Shown here: piece after piece, positions 9,342 to 18,500 of the stretch
Layout of the letters: each line of letters opens with the position of its first letter
Position numbering within the stretch: the first letter of the stretch is position 1
Source of the DNA: an uncultured Gammaproteobacteria bacterium
GTDB taxonomy: Bacteria > Pseudomonadota > Gammaproteobacteria > GCA-001735895
Assembly: GCA_947259485.1 (NCBI GenBank)
Contig: CAMYLU010000022.1
Span: 1 to 64,000, forward strand
Reading direction: 5' to 3'
Length of the DNA stretch: 64,000 nt
Program-made: the position numbers and the translations under genes
The notes under the pieces: generated by a model
Told to the model about the DNA's origin: nothing
Seen by the model: the letters and a program-made list of their open reading frames with translations, nothing else
The model's database searches: none

Positions 9342-9443
9342 TTTGCGAATTATTGACCAAACCTACCCACCATGCCATTGCCAATTGCTATCGTCAATTG
9401 TAAAAATTACACTAGCCGTTGTAGAAACCTGGACTCGCCTTTA

Positions 9444-10481
9444 ATGACCACACCCCGTCTGACCGTTAAACAATTGTTCGATCGTGAAAGCTGTACCTAT
9501 ACCTACCTGTTAATCGATTCCGAGACCCGCGAGGGCGCAATCATCGACGCAGTGCTGGAAACTTTTGATCGCGATATGCAAATTATCAATGAGCTCGGCG
9601 TTGAATTATTGTATGCGATCGAGACGCACGCGCATGCGGACCATATTACCTCGGCCGGCAAAATACGCGAGATGACGGGTGCCAGGCTGGTCTACGGCGA
9701 AAGCTCGGGTATCGAGGCAATCGATATTCCGCTGAAAGATGGCGCCAGTATAACCCTGGGGCACTACCAGGTAATGGCGATCTCGACACCCGGCCATACC
9801 AATGGCTGCACCAGCTATTTTTGTGACGGTATGCTGTTTAGTGGCGATACGCTGTTGATTCGCGGTTGCGGCCGCACCGACTTCCAGTTTGGTGATCCGG
9901 GTATGCTCTACGACAGCATTACACAAAAACTATTTGTTCTCAGTGATGACACCATCGTCTACCCGGCGCACGATTATAACGGTCGAACCGCGTCGACGAT
10001 CGGTGAGGAAAAAGCCTGGAATCCCCGGCTTGGTGGCAATCGTCCGCGCCAGGAGTTCGTGGATTTAATGAATAACCTCAACCTGGATATGCCGAAAAGA
10101 ATCAACGAAGCGGTGCCGGCGAACATGAGTGTCGGTATCAACTTCGACCCGAATCGCTATCTGTTGCGGGACTTTGACATGAATGACTTGCACCAGGCCT
10201 GGCAGAGCCTTCCTGCAAACGCCCTGGTTATGGACAATCGTACCCCGGAGGAGTTTGCGCGCGGACATGTGCCAGGCAGTCGTAATATTCCGATGGGTAC
10301 CGAGAATGCGCATGTCGACGAGCTCAAGCAATACGACCAGGTTTATCTTTACTGCCGCTCCGGTCGACGCGCCCAGACCTCGACCACCAACCTGAACTTT
10401 CAGGGTCTGAACCACATCATTTGCATCAGCCATAGCGGCATGCCGGACTGGGAAAAGGCCGGCTATCCCGTCGAAACCTGA
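9444..10481 (+). CDS. persulfide dioxygenase-rhodanese fusion (ETHE1-like MBL + rhodanese)
   Basis: From the ATG chosen here the protein has 345 residues. The first 230 or so form a metallo-beta-lactamase fold with the ETHE1-type iron ligands: HAHADH, then TPGHTNG, FSGDTLLIRGCGRTDFQFGD and YPAHDYNG. A rhodanese domain follows (about 250-345) with the active-site loop CRSGRRA. Such fusions oxidise glutathione persulfide to sulfite and transfer sulfane sulfur, as known for Burkholderia PRF. The first 24 codons of the longer open frame (from 9372) are not family-like, so the internal ATG is preferred although its Shine-Dalgarno sequence is weak. Confidence 0.85.
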   Translation: MTTPRLTVKQLFDRESCTYTYLLIDSETREGAIIDAVLETFDRDMQIINELGVELLYAIETHAHADHITSAGKIREMTGARLVYGESSGIEAIDIPLKDGASITLGHYQVMAISTPGHTNGCTSYFCDGMLFSGDTLLIRGCGRTDFQFGDPGMLYDSITQKLFVLSDDTIVYPAHDYNGRTASTIGEEKAWNPRLGGNRPRQEFVDLMNNLNLDMPKRINEAVPANMSVGINFDPNRYLLRDFDMNDLHQAWQSLPANALVMDNRTPEEFARGHVPGSRNIPMGTENAHVDELKQYDQVYLYCRSGRRAQTSTTNLNFQGLNHIICISHSGMPDWEKAGYPVET

Positions 10482-10494
10482 TAGCTATAGTATT

Positions 10495-10579
10495 GTCAAA
10501 CCGCGGCTTGACCGCGGTATCCAGGGCTAAGCTTTTGATTCAAATTCTGCTGGATCCCGCGATCAAGTCGCGGGATGAC
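10495..10579. repeat. REP-like inverted pair (BIME-like element)
   Basis: Two 30-bp arms (10495-10524 and 10550-10579) are inverted copies of each other, agreeing at about 25 of 30 positions. Each arm is itself a palindrome around CTTGA/TCAAG with GC-rich flanks. They enclose about 25 bp. The arrangement resembles the paired extragenic palindromes often found after bacterial genes. It lies just after the persulfide dioxygenase stop and could act as a bidirectional transcription barrier between converging genes. Confidence 0.75.
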
Positions 10580-10651
10580 ATTTACGAAGTTGCACGGGAT
10601 GACATTTACGAAGTTGCGCGGGATGACGGTTGCGTCGTTTTGCGGGATGAC
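10571..10651. repeat. 24-bp tandem repeats continuing the REP arm
   Basis: Units starting with CGGGATGAC begin at 10571, 10595, 10619 and 10643. The first two are identical except for the last base, the third has diverged, and the fourth is cut short by the end of the methyltransferase gene. The unit head is the outer end of the second REP arm, so the array looks like local amplification of that arm. Confidence 0.8.
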
Positions 10652-10653
10652 AG

Positions 10654-11760
10654 CTAGGCAATCTTTGAGATTACGGTGTAGGCGTGGACGTAGTCCATGC
10701 CGTGGCCTTCGGGATTTTCCCGCACGATGTCGCGATAGCTTGCGTAGTAGTCTTCGATAATTTGTCGGCGCTGATCGAGTGGACGATCCGCGGATAAGGC
10801 GTTGAAAAATATGCTTTCGTTCCAGCTGCGAATGGTCGGGATGTATTCCTCGGCAAAACGAGTCGCGTCGGCGTGCTCGGTGAATGATTCGGCGAACGGA
10901 CATTTAACAATACGGGTATCGATATGATCGAGACGCAGACCGGCTATGTAAACGGCTTCATCCGGGTCCTGCAGCGGAGCACTGAATTCTTCTACCGTAT
11001 TGTAGTACTGCGGCAGGGTCATGTTTTCATATTCTGCGCGCGAGATCCGTTCTTGCTCGAGAAAGCTTTGCCAGATCTGGTTGAACTGATCGAACATATT
11101 GATGCCACCGGTATTGCCGAGATAACGCCCCTGCTCATCGCGGGCAAAGTTGATCAATACCAGTTTTCCGCCCGGTTTTAGCTCGCGCGCACGATGCAGC
11201 AGGATCTGCCGCCAGTCACGATGAGCCTGGGCCCTGAATGCTTCGAGCTCCTTACCTTCTGCGCCGACCGCCTGGACGTGGTTGGAGATATTGCAAACCT
11301 TGGCGCTAAGCCAATGCATCGCGGTAGCCGAGAAGCCGATATCCAGCGTTGCGGCAGGAACAATCTGCTTATAAAAGGTGGTACCCGAAACCAGCGGGAA
11401 GATATCGTCGCGCCGATCGAGGTAACTTTCGAAAGGGCCAAGGCCGTAGACGTTGGCAATCAACGCGTTGAAATCATTGCGCGGTTGATCCGAATAGACG
11501 ATAGAAATCGGCGCATGCGGTACACGCGTTGAAACCGCGTCTATCGCTGCGGCAACCATCGATAGAGAAGTTCCCGCATCCGCGGTACCCATGTCGGAGA
11601 AGGTGAAACCTGAACTAATCGACTCTTGCGAAAGGCTATTGATTGCGTCTATAACCATTGGCGTGGCCGCATCGATGACGTGTTTTGCGCCAATCGTGGC
11701 TAATGAATAGAGCCCACCCCCGCTCATGGTGATGCCTTCTGAATGTTCTCGACTGGCCAT
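10654..11760 (-). CDS. SABATH-family-like SAM-dependent methyltransferase
   Basis: This protein of 368 residues resembles the SABATH carboxyl methyltransferases known mainly from plants. Near residue 55 a SAM-binding strand reads FSDMGTADAGTSL. The characteristic SDQPRNDFNALI block follows (plants have NDLPGNDFN). Then come SGTTFYKQIVPAATLDIGF and SATAMHWLS, and RARELKPGGKLVLINF near residue 200. Plant members methylate carboxylates of small acids, but the substrate here is unknown. GGAGG lies 5 bp before the ATG. The start is 18 bp after the lpxB stop, so it is probably the last gene of the gnnA-gnnB-lpxB transcript. REP-like repeats follow its 3' end. Confidence 0.8.
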   Translation of the reverse strand: MASREHSEGITMSGGGLYSLATIGAKHVIDAATPMVIDAINSLSQESISSGFTFSDMGTADAGTSLSMVAAAIDAVSTRVPHAPISIVYSDQPRNDFNALIANVYGLGPFESYLDRRDDIFPLVSGTTFYKQIVPAATLDIGFSATAMHWLSAKVCNISNHVQAVGAEGKELEAFRAQAHRDWRQILLHRARELKPGGKLVLINFARDEQGRYLGNTGGINMFDQFNQIWQSFLEQERISRAEYENMTLPQYYNTVEEFSAPLQDPDEAVYIAGLRLDHIDTRIVKCPFAESFTEHADATRFAEEYIPTIRSWNESIFFNALSADRPLDQRRQIIEDYYASYRDIVRENPEGHGMDYVHAYTVISKIA

Positions 11761-11778
11761 TACGCCTCCAAAGAGTTG

Positions 11779-12927
11779 CTAGCTAGCTTGCTGATCCAGC
11801 AGCGATAATACCAATTTTGCCATGGTGCGCGCGCCATCCCCGGCGCCAAGATTGTCGCGCACCTGGTTGAGTCCCTGTTTTACCTGGTGGCGATAAGCCT
11901 GGTTCTCGAGTAATTCAAACAGTTCGTGACTCACCGCGTGCGGATTTGCGTCTTGCTGAAGAAATTCTTTTACCACCGCTTTGTTAGCAACAATATTGGC
12001 CAGGCCAATGTACGGAATGGTAATCAAACGACTCATGATCAGGTATGAAAGCCACGACATCTTGTAGAGGATGCACATGGGTATATTGTGCAGCGCTATT
12101 TCCAGTGTCACTGTTCCCGAGCAGGTAGCTATCGCATCGCAGCAGGAAATCACGTCATATATTTCATCCCGGGTAACGATGATATCGAGTCCGCTGTTGC
12201 TGGAGCGCGCTGATAACTCATCAAAATCCAGGCTGGAAGCCACGGGTAACAGGAATTTAAGTTCTGGCTCACGTGTCTGCATCCGTCGTGCAGTGGCGAA
12301 CATCAATGGCAGTAAGCGGGAGATCTCGCTGTGACGACTACCCGGAAATAATCCAATAACCTTATCATCAGGCGAGATTCCCAGGCCCATGCGGATTTTG
12401 CGGGCATCGATATCGGCTCTTACCTTGTCGACGAGTGGATGTCCGACAAAACTGACCGGGATACCGGCCTGCTCATAGTATTGCTTTTCGAATTTGAAAA
12501 TCACCGCCATATGATCGATGAGCCTGCCGATTTTGTGTATACGCTTTGGTCGCCAGGCCCAGACCTGGGGGCTGATATAAAACAGGACCTTGATTCCGAG
12601 CTCGCGGGCGTGACGGGCCATCTTCAGATTGAATTCGGGATAGTCGACCAATATCAACAGGTCGGGCCGGGTTTGATCAAGCCGTTGCTTGACGATATCC
12701 ATGGCTCGCTTGATGTCACCCCAATGCCTCAGCACTTCAACCAGGCCGACCACGGCAATAATCGAAGAATCGAAAAACACGTCGACACCCGCGTTTTTCA
12801 TTGCCGTGCCACCCATGCCGCTTAATTTCAAATCGGGCTGCTGGAGTTTCAACTGCTCAACGAACTCGGCTGCGTGGGCATCACCGGAGGCTTCTCCGGC
12901 GAGTATCATGACGTGTGCCTGCTTCAT
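11779..12927 (-). CDS. lpxB: lipid-A-disaccharide synthase
   Basis: The 382-residue length is that of LpxB, which joins UDP-diacylglucosamine and lipid X into the lipid A disaccharide at the inner face of the cytoplasmic membrane. Visible signatures are AGEASGDAHA at the N-terminus, YISPQVWAWRPKR near residue 120, FPGSRHSEI near 205 and ATCSGTVTLEIAL near 270. Its ATG overlaps the gnnB stop as ATGA. In most gammaproteobacteria lpxB lies after lpxA and reads toward rnhB-dnaE. Here it points away from them, and lpxA is not in the window. Confidence 0.97.
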   Translation of the reverse strand: MKQAHVMILAGEASGDAHAAEFVEQLKLQQPDLKLSGMGGTAMKNAGVDVFFDSSIIAVVGLVEVLRHWGDIKRAMDIVKQRLDQTRPDLLILVDYPEFNLKMARHARELGIKVLFYISPQVWAWRPKRIHKIGRLIDHMAVIFKFEKQYYEQAGIPVSFVGHPLVDKVRADIDARKIRMGLGISPDDKVIGLFPGSRHSEISRLLPLMFATARRMQTREPELKFLLPVASSLDFDELSARSSNSGLDIIVTRDEIYDVISCCDAIATCSGTVTLEIALHNIPMCILYKMSWLSYLIMSRLITIPYIGLANIVANKAVVKEFLQQDANPHAVSHELFELLENQAYRHQVKQGLNQVRDNLGAGDGARTMAKLVLSLLDQQAS

Positions 12928-14015
12928 TTAGCAGCCAGCAGCGCCTCGCAAACCGTTTCAATCTGCTGCGCTGTCATTTCCGGAAATATCGGCAAAGAAA
13001 GACATCGTTGCGAGACCGATTCGGTTACCGGCAACTGCGGCTGATCAGTATCGTGGAAGGCTTGCTGTTGATGCAGCGGAATCGGGTAATAGACCGCGCA
13101 AGCGATATCCTGCGCCAGTATCGTCTCGCGCAGCTTGTCGCGCTCGTCGCAAAGTAGCGTGTACTGATGAAACACGTGATCACGATCGTCCGGGATATTG
13201 GGCGTTGTAAAGCGGCTGCCGGCCAGCAGTTGATTGTAAGTTCTGGCCACCTCCAGCCGCTTCCGGTTGTAGTCATTAATATGTTTCAACTTGATCCGTA
13301 ATATAACCGCCTGCAGTTCATCCAGGCGACTGTTAAAGCCGATGACATCATGATGGTATTGCTTGCTGCTGCCGTGATTGCGCAGCATTCTTACCCTGGC
13401 GGCAAGTTCGTCATCGTTGGTTGTTACCATGCCGCCATCACCATAACAACCCAGGTTTTTGCTGGGAAAGAAACTGAAAGCGCCGACACAACCGAGGGTG
13501 CCGGTAGTTTTTCCCTGGTAGCGAGCACCGAATGATTGTGCGCAATCCTCGATGACCAGTAATTCGAATTCGTCCGCAATGGCCTGGATTTCATTCATAT
13601 CGGCAGCCTGTCCGAACAGGTGTACTGGCAGAATTGCCCTGGTTTTACCGGTTACCACGGACCTGATACTGTCAGGATCAATATTTAAGCTCTGCGGCTG
13701 GATGTCGACAAAAACCGGAATTGCACCGACATAGCGGATAGCCTCCGCGGTGGCGATGAAAGTGAAGGCAGTGGTGATCACCTCATCCCCCGGCTGAATG
13801 CCGGCCGCAAGCAGGGCCAGGTGAAGTGCATCGGTGCCGTTGGCACAGCTTATTGCATGCTTTGCACCCAGAAATTCGGCCGCCTCCTGGTCAAAAGACT
13901 GCACATTGGGGCCGAGGATAAATCGAGTCTCGGAGAGCGCCTGCAGGATTGAGCTATCGATTTCATCCTTTAAGCTCTCGTACTGACCTTTGAGGTCGAC
14001 CATGGGTATATTCAT
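12924..14015 (-). CDS. gnnB: DegT/DnrJ/EryC1 aminotransferase, probable GnnB
   Basis: This is a 363-residue PLP-dependent sugar aminotransferase. The Schiff-base Lys is predicted at residue 186 in SFFPSKNLGCYGDGG and the PLP-contacting Asp at 157 in VIEDCAQSFGA. It is coupled by ATGA overlaps to a Gfo/Idh/MocA dehydrogenase upstream and lpxB downstream. In Acidithiobacillus ferrooxidans the pair GnnA/GnnB, encoded beside lpx genes, converts UDP-GlcNAc to UDP-GlcNAc3N, which yields lipid A with amide-linked 3-acyl chains. The context makes that role likely. A role in another 3-amino sugar of an O-antigen cannot be excluded. The family call is firm and the symbol is inferred. Confidence 0.8.
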   Translation of the reverse strand: MNIPMVDLKGQYESLKDEIDSSILQALSETRFILGPNVQSFDQEAAEFLGAKHAISCANGTDALHLALLAAGIQPGDEVITTAFTFIATAEAIRYVGAIPVFVDIQPQSLNIDPDSIRSVVTGKTRAILPVHLFGQAADMNEIQAIADEFELLVIEDCAQSFGARYQGKTTGTLGCVGAFSFFPSKNLGCYGDGGMVTTNDDELAARVRMLRNHGSSKQYHHDVIGFNSRLDELQAVILRIKLKHINDYNRKRLEVARTYNQLLAGSRFTTPNIPDDRDHVFHQYTLLCDERDKLRETILAQDIACAVYYPIPLHQQQAFHDTDQPQLPVTESVSQRCLSLPIFPEMTAQQIETVCEALLAAK

Positions 14016-14956
14016 AATGAGTCTGCTATTTGTGAAGTAATCGCGATGGCGGTTTCAAGTGCCCGTTTTCCGTCCTCGCCGCTCACCTTCGGTTGCCCGC
14101 CGGTGGTAATTGCATTGACAAAGTCGAGAATTTCGAGGTTTAGTGCATCGTTGTCTTCGAAGTGAAGCTCGCTGTGCGATATATCCTTGAAGCCTGCCTC
14201 GTTATCGGTTTCTCCCTTACGATTTATCGCCAGCATCTTGTTCTGAAAATCGGCTGACAGGTAGGCATCTTTCTGAAAAATACGCAGTTTGCGCTCGCGC
14301 TTGCGACTGATGCGACTTGCGGTTACGTTGGCGACACAATGGTTCTCGAATTCGATGCGTGCGTTGGCGATATCAATCGTGTCGGACAGCACCGATATTC
14401 CACTGGCCGATATTTGCCTGACCGGACTTCCGATCAGATCGAGGATGATATCGATGTCATGGATCATCAAATCGAGAATAACGCTGACATCGGTAGCGCG
14501 CGGAGTGAATGGCGCGAGCCGTGTCGATTCGAGAAATTGTGGTTTCTCGAGATGTTCCTCGATACCGATCATGACACTGTTGAAGCGCTCGATGTGCCCA
14601 ACCTGCAGAACCAGGTGCTGCTCGTGGGCAATATTTATCAGTGTTTCGGCTTCCGCGATCGATTCAGTGATCGGTTTTTCGATTAAACAGTGAATTCCTG
14701 CTTCCAGAAACTCTCTGGCAATTTTATAATGCAGGCTGGTTGGCACCACCAGGCTGATCGCATCGACCAGCGGAATGATATCGCGATAATCGGAGTAAAC
14801 ATCGACACCATGTTTTTGCGCGACTTCCCGGGCATTGGCAGTATTGTTATCCACCACTGCAACCAGTTCACAATCGGATGCTGCGGCGTACTTGTCTGCA
14901 TGCCATTTGCCGAGGTGTCCGACACCGACAACAGCAACCTTGAGTAATTGAGACAT
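14012..14956 (-). CDS. gnnA: Gfo/Idh/MocA dehydrogenase, probable GnnA
   Basis: The protein has 314 residues from the ATG used here. An N-terminal Rossmann fold (VAVVGVGHLGKWHADKYA) is followed by the family catalytic motif EKP at 93-95 (CLIEKPITES) and a C-terminal substrate domain. As GnnA it would oxidise the 3-hydroxyl of UDP-GlcNAc with NAD+ before transamination by the next gene, which it overlaps by ATGA. A TTG three codons earlier (14965) is the only alternative start. The gene is divergent from rnhB with only 36 bp between the ATGs. It is first in the lipid A operon. Confidence 0.8.
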   Translation of the reverse strand: MSQLLKVAVVGVGHLGKWHADKYAAASDCELVAVVDNNTANAREVAQKHGVDVYSDYRDIIPLVDAISLVVPTSLHYKIAREFLEAGIHCLIEKPITESIAEAETLINIAHEQHLVLQVGHIERFNSVMIGIEEHLEKPQFLESTRLAPFTPRATDVSVILDLMIHDIDIILDLIGSPVRQISASGISVLSDTIDIANARIEFENHCVANVTASRISRKRERKLRIFQKDAYLSADFQNKMLAINRKGETDNEAGFKDISHSELHFEDNDALNLEILDFVNAITTGGQPKVSGEDGKRALETAIAITSQIADSL

Positions 14957-14982
14957 TAGTGACAAAGGTAAAATTCGAACGG

Positions 14983-14988
14983 CGCATT
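14983..14988 (-). promoter_or_regulatory. candidate -10 element for gnnA
   Basis: The minus strand carries a perfect TATAAT about 27 bp before the gnnA ATG, inside the very short gap to rnhB. I see no convincing -35 partner at 16-18 bp, so this is a weak prediction. Confidence 0.3.
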
Positions 14989-14992
14989 ATAT

Positions 14993-15574
14993 ATGGATGA
15001 AATCCCAATTGCGAAGCTTGTCGCCGGCGTAGATGAAGCCGGGCGCGGGCCTCTGGCTGGATCGGTAGTCGCAGCCGCAGTCATCCTGCATGAAACTCGT
15101 CCGATTGCCGGGCTAACCGATTCCAAGAAGCTGTCGGCTGAACGCCGCCATATGCTTGAAGCCGAGATAAAACAGCATGCAATGGCCTGGTCTATTGCCG
15201 AAGCCAGCCACCATGAAGTCGATCAAATCAACATACTGCAGGCCAGCTTACTGGCGATGAGGCGTGCGCTACTGGGATTAAAGGTAATGCCGGAACTGGT
15301 GCTGGTTGACGGGAATCGTTTGCCCAGGCTTGAAAGTTACCAGATGCGGGCGATCGTCAAGGGCGATCTGTATGAGCCCTGTATCTCGGCGGCATCGATC
15401 CTGGCCAAGCAGTACCGCGATCGGCAAATGCTGGAACTTGACCGGTTGTATCCACAGTACCAGTTTGCCCGTCACAAGGGCTATCCAACTGAACTGCATC
15501 GGAAACTGTTAAAACAACACGGCGCATCACCGGTACATCGACGCAGTTTCAAACCGGTCAAGGAATTGCCGTAA
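14993..15574 (+). CDS. rnhB: ribonuclease HII
   Basis: This protein of 193 residues shows the RNase HII signatures [14 protein letters not shown] (catalytic Asp and Glu) and LVDGN near residue 103, plus [11 protein letters not shown] and the C-terminal FARHKGYPT. It cleaves RNA of RNA-DNA hybrids and single ribonucleotides in DNA. The stop TAA is directly followed by the dnaE ATG (TAAATG), so the two are co-transcribed, as in many gammaproteobacteria. Confidence 0.96.
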   Translation: MDEIPIAKLVAGVDEAGRGPLAGSVVAAAVILHETRPIAGLTDSKKLSAERRHMLEAEIKQHAMAWSIAEASHHEVDQINILQASLLAMRRALLGLKVMPELVLVDGNRLPRLESYQMRAIVKGDLYEPCISAASILAKQYRDRQMLELDRLYPQYQFARHKGYPTELHRKLLKQHGASPVHRRSFKPVKELP

Positions 15575-18500
15575 ATGAATAATCGCTTTGTTCACCTGCA
15601 TGTGCACAGCGAGTATTCGCTGCAGGACAGCACCGTCAGGTTGAAACCCCTGGTGCAGCAGGTGCGCGAACGCGGCATGGGTGCCGTCGCGCTTACCGAT
15701 CTTAACAACATGTTTGCGGTGGTAAAACATTACAAGGCAGCGACATCGATGGGAGTGAAACCCATATTCGGTGCCGATGTCTGGGTGCATCACCCGGATC
15801 GTAATGAAACCTTGAGCCGACTGGTCCTGTTGTGCCTGAACGACCAGGGTTACCTGAACCTGAAAAAGCTGGTTTCGCGTGCCTACCTGGAAGGACAAAC
15901 TGCCGATCGTGCAACCATCGAGATAGACTGGTTACGTGCGGCGAATGATGGTTTGCTGGCCTTGTCTGCTGGCCTCGAGGGCGATGTTGGATTAGCCCTC
16001 AGGATGCAGAATACCGAGCTGGCGGAATCCTGCCTGCGGCAATGGATCGAAGTGTTCAAGGGCCGCTATTTCCTGGAGTTGCAACGTACCGGGCGCGCTC
16101 ATGAAGAAGCCTATATAACCCAGGCGGTAAACTGGTCAGGAACGTTGCAGGTACCCGTGGTAGCTACCAACGATGTTCGCTTTATCGATGCCGCGGACTT
16201 CGAATCCCACGAAGTCAGAGTATGTATCTGTACCGGCTTTACACTCGAGGACGAGCGTCGCCCCAGGCTTTATTCAGCCGAGCAATACCTGCGCTCGGCG
16301 GATGAAATGGTCGAGCTGTTCGCGGATATACCCGAAGCCATAGAAAATACCGTGGCCATTGCCAACGCCTGTAATTTGCGGCTCGAACTCGACCAGGCTT
16401 TTCTGCCTGAGTACCAGGTTCCCGAGCAATATACGACGGATAGTTATTTCCGTCATGTCTCCGAGCAGGGACTGGAGAAACGCCTCGAATTTCTTAAAGA
16501 CCAGCTTCCTGAAGGTGGACAACTCGATCGGGAACCCTATGACCAGCGACTCAAGACAGAGCTGGATGTCATTATCGAAATGGGCTTTCCGGGGTACTTT
16601 CTGATCGTCATGGATTTTATCGACTGGGCCAAGAATCACGCCATACCCGTGGGTCCGGGTCGCGGATCGGGTGCCGGTTCGCTGGTTGCCTACGCGTTGA
16701 ATATTACCGACCTCGATCCACTGACCTACGATTTACTATTCGAGCGCTTTCTCAATCCGGAACGGGTTTCAATGCCGGACTTCGATATCGACTTCTGCAT
16801 GGACCGGCGTGACGAGGTTATTGAATACGTGGCCGAACACTACGGGCGGGACCAGGTATCGCAAATTATCACCTATGGCAGCATGGCGGCGAAAGCGGTT
16901 ATACGGGATGTTGGCAGGGTAATGTCGCATCCTTACGGTTTCGTCGATCGCATAGCCAAGCTGGTTCCGTTCGAAGTCGGAATAACGCTCGACCGGGCGC
17001 TGGAACAGGAAGAAGCACTGCTCGAACTTTATCAGCAGGATGAAGAAGTCACCATGCTGATCGACATGGCCCGCTCGCTTGAAGGTTTAACCCGAAACGT
17101 CGGCAAGCACGCCGGTGGCGTCGTGATCTCGCCCAGTGACCTGACTGACTTTACCCCGCTGTATTGCGAACCGGGTGGTTCCGGCCTGGTCTCGCAATAC
17201 GACAAGGACGATGTCGAGGCTGTGGGCCTGGTCAAGTTCGATTTTCTCGGTTTGCGCACGCTGACGATAATTGACTGGGCGGTGCGCGCCATCAATGCAA
17301 AAAACACTGCAGATAAACTGGAAATCGAGCGCATTCCGCTTGATGACCCGGAAACCTTCAAACTGCTTCAGTCATACCAGACCACGGCAGTGTTTCAGCT
17401 TGAATCGCGTGGCATGAAAGATTTGATCAGGCGCCTGCAACCCGACAGTTTCGAGGATATCATTGCCCTGGTCGCACTGTTTCGTCCGGGACCTCTACAG
17501 TCCGGTATGGTCGATGACTTTATCGATCGTAAACACGGTCGTGCCCGGGTCGAGTATCCGCATCCGGCGCTGGAGACTATCTTAAAACCCACCTATGGCG
17601 TTATTCTCTACCAGGAACAGGTCATGCAGATCGCACAGGTTCTTTCCGGTTACACTCTCGGCGGGGCTGATATGCTGCGCCGCGCGATGGGCAAGAAAAA
17701 GCCCGAAGAAATGCAGCAACAACGCGCAATTTTTACCGATGGAGCAAAGGCAAACCAGGTCGAAGTCTCAACCGCAACTTCTATTTTCGACCTGATGGAA
17801 AAATTTGCCGGCTACGGTTTCAACAAGTCTCATTCGGCCGGCTATGCCCTGGTTTCCTACCAGACCGCGTGGCTGAAAACCCATTACCCGGCGGAATTCA
17901 TGGCTGCCGTACTGTCCGCCGATATGGACAATACCGACAAAATTGTCACGCTGATTGACGATTGTCGCAACATGAAGCTCGATATTCATCCTCCCGATAT
18001 TAACCGCTCGGTATACCAGTTTACCGCCGGAAAAGATGGTGTTGTTTACTATGGCCTGGGTGCGATCAAGGGCGTGGGGCGAGCCGCCATCGAAAGTATT
18101 ATCGAAGTGCGCAGCGAACAGGAATACCGGTCGCTGGATGATTTTTGTAAACGGGTCGATTCTGCAGGATCCAGCCGCAAGCTGTTAGAGGCGCTGATAA
18201 AAGGCGGTGCCATGGATTGCTTTAGTGAAAACCGGTCGGCCCTGATGGCACATTTGCCCTACGCATTACAGGCAGCTGAACAACAACAAAATAATCTTGA
18301 TGCCGGCATTAGCGACATGTTCGACAGCATAGCGCCGGTAGGTGAAGCAGAACCCGATTTACCTGCTTGCGAGGCCTGGGACGAAAAGCAACGCCTGGTG
18401 CTTGAAAAAGAAGCGCTGGGGCTGTTTCTAACCGGACATCCATTGGCGATGGTTGAATCTGAAATCAGGCAGTTTGCCCCGACCCGGCTGGGGCAATGGC

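Noticed and set aside
10496-10903. Minus-strand open frame with repeated VIPRNFVN/VIPCNFVN peptides
   Set aside because: The frame is produced by the REP-like element and its 24-bp repeats and runs into the methyltransferase gene in another frame.
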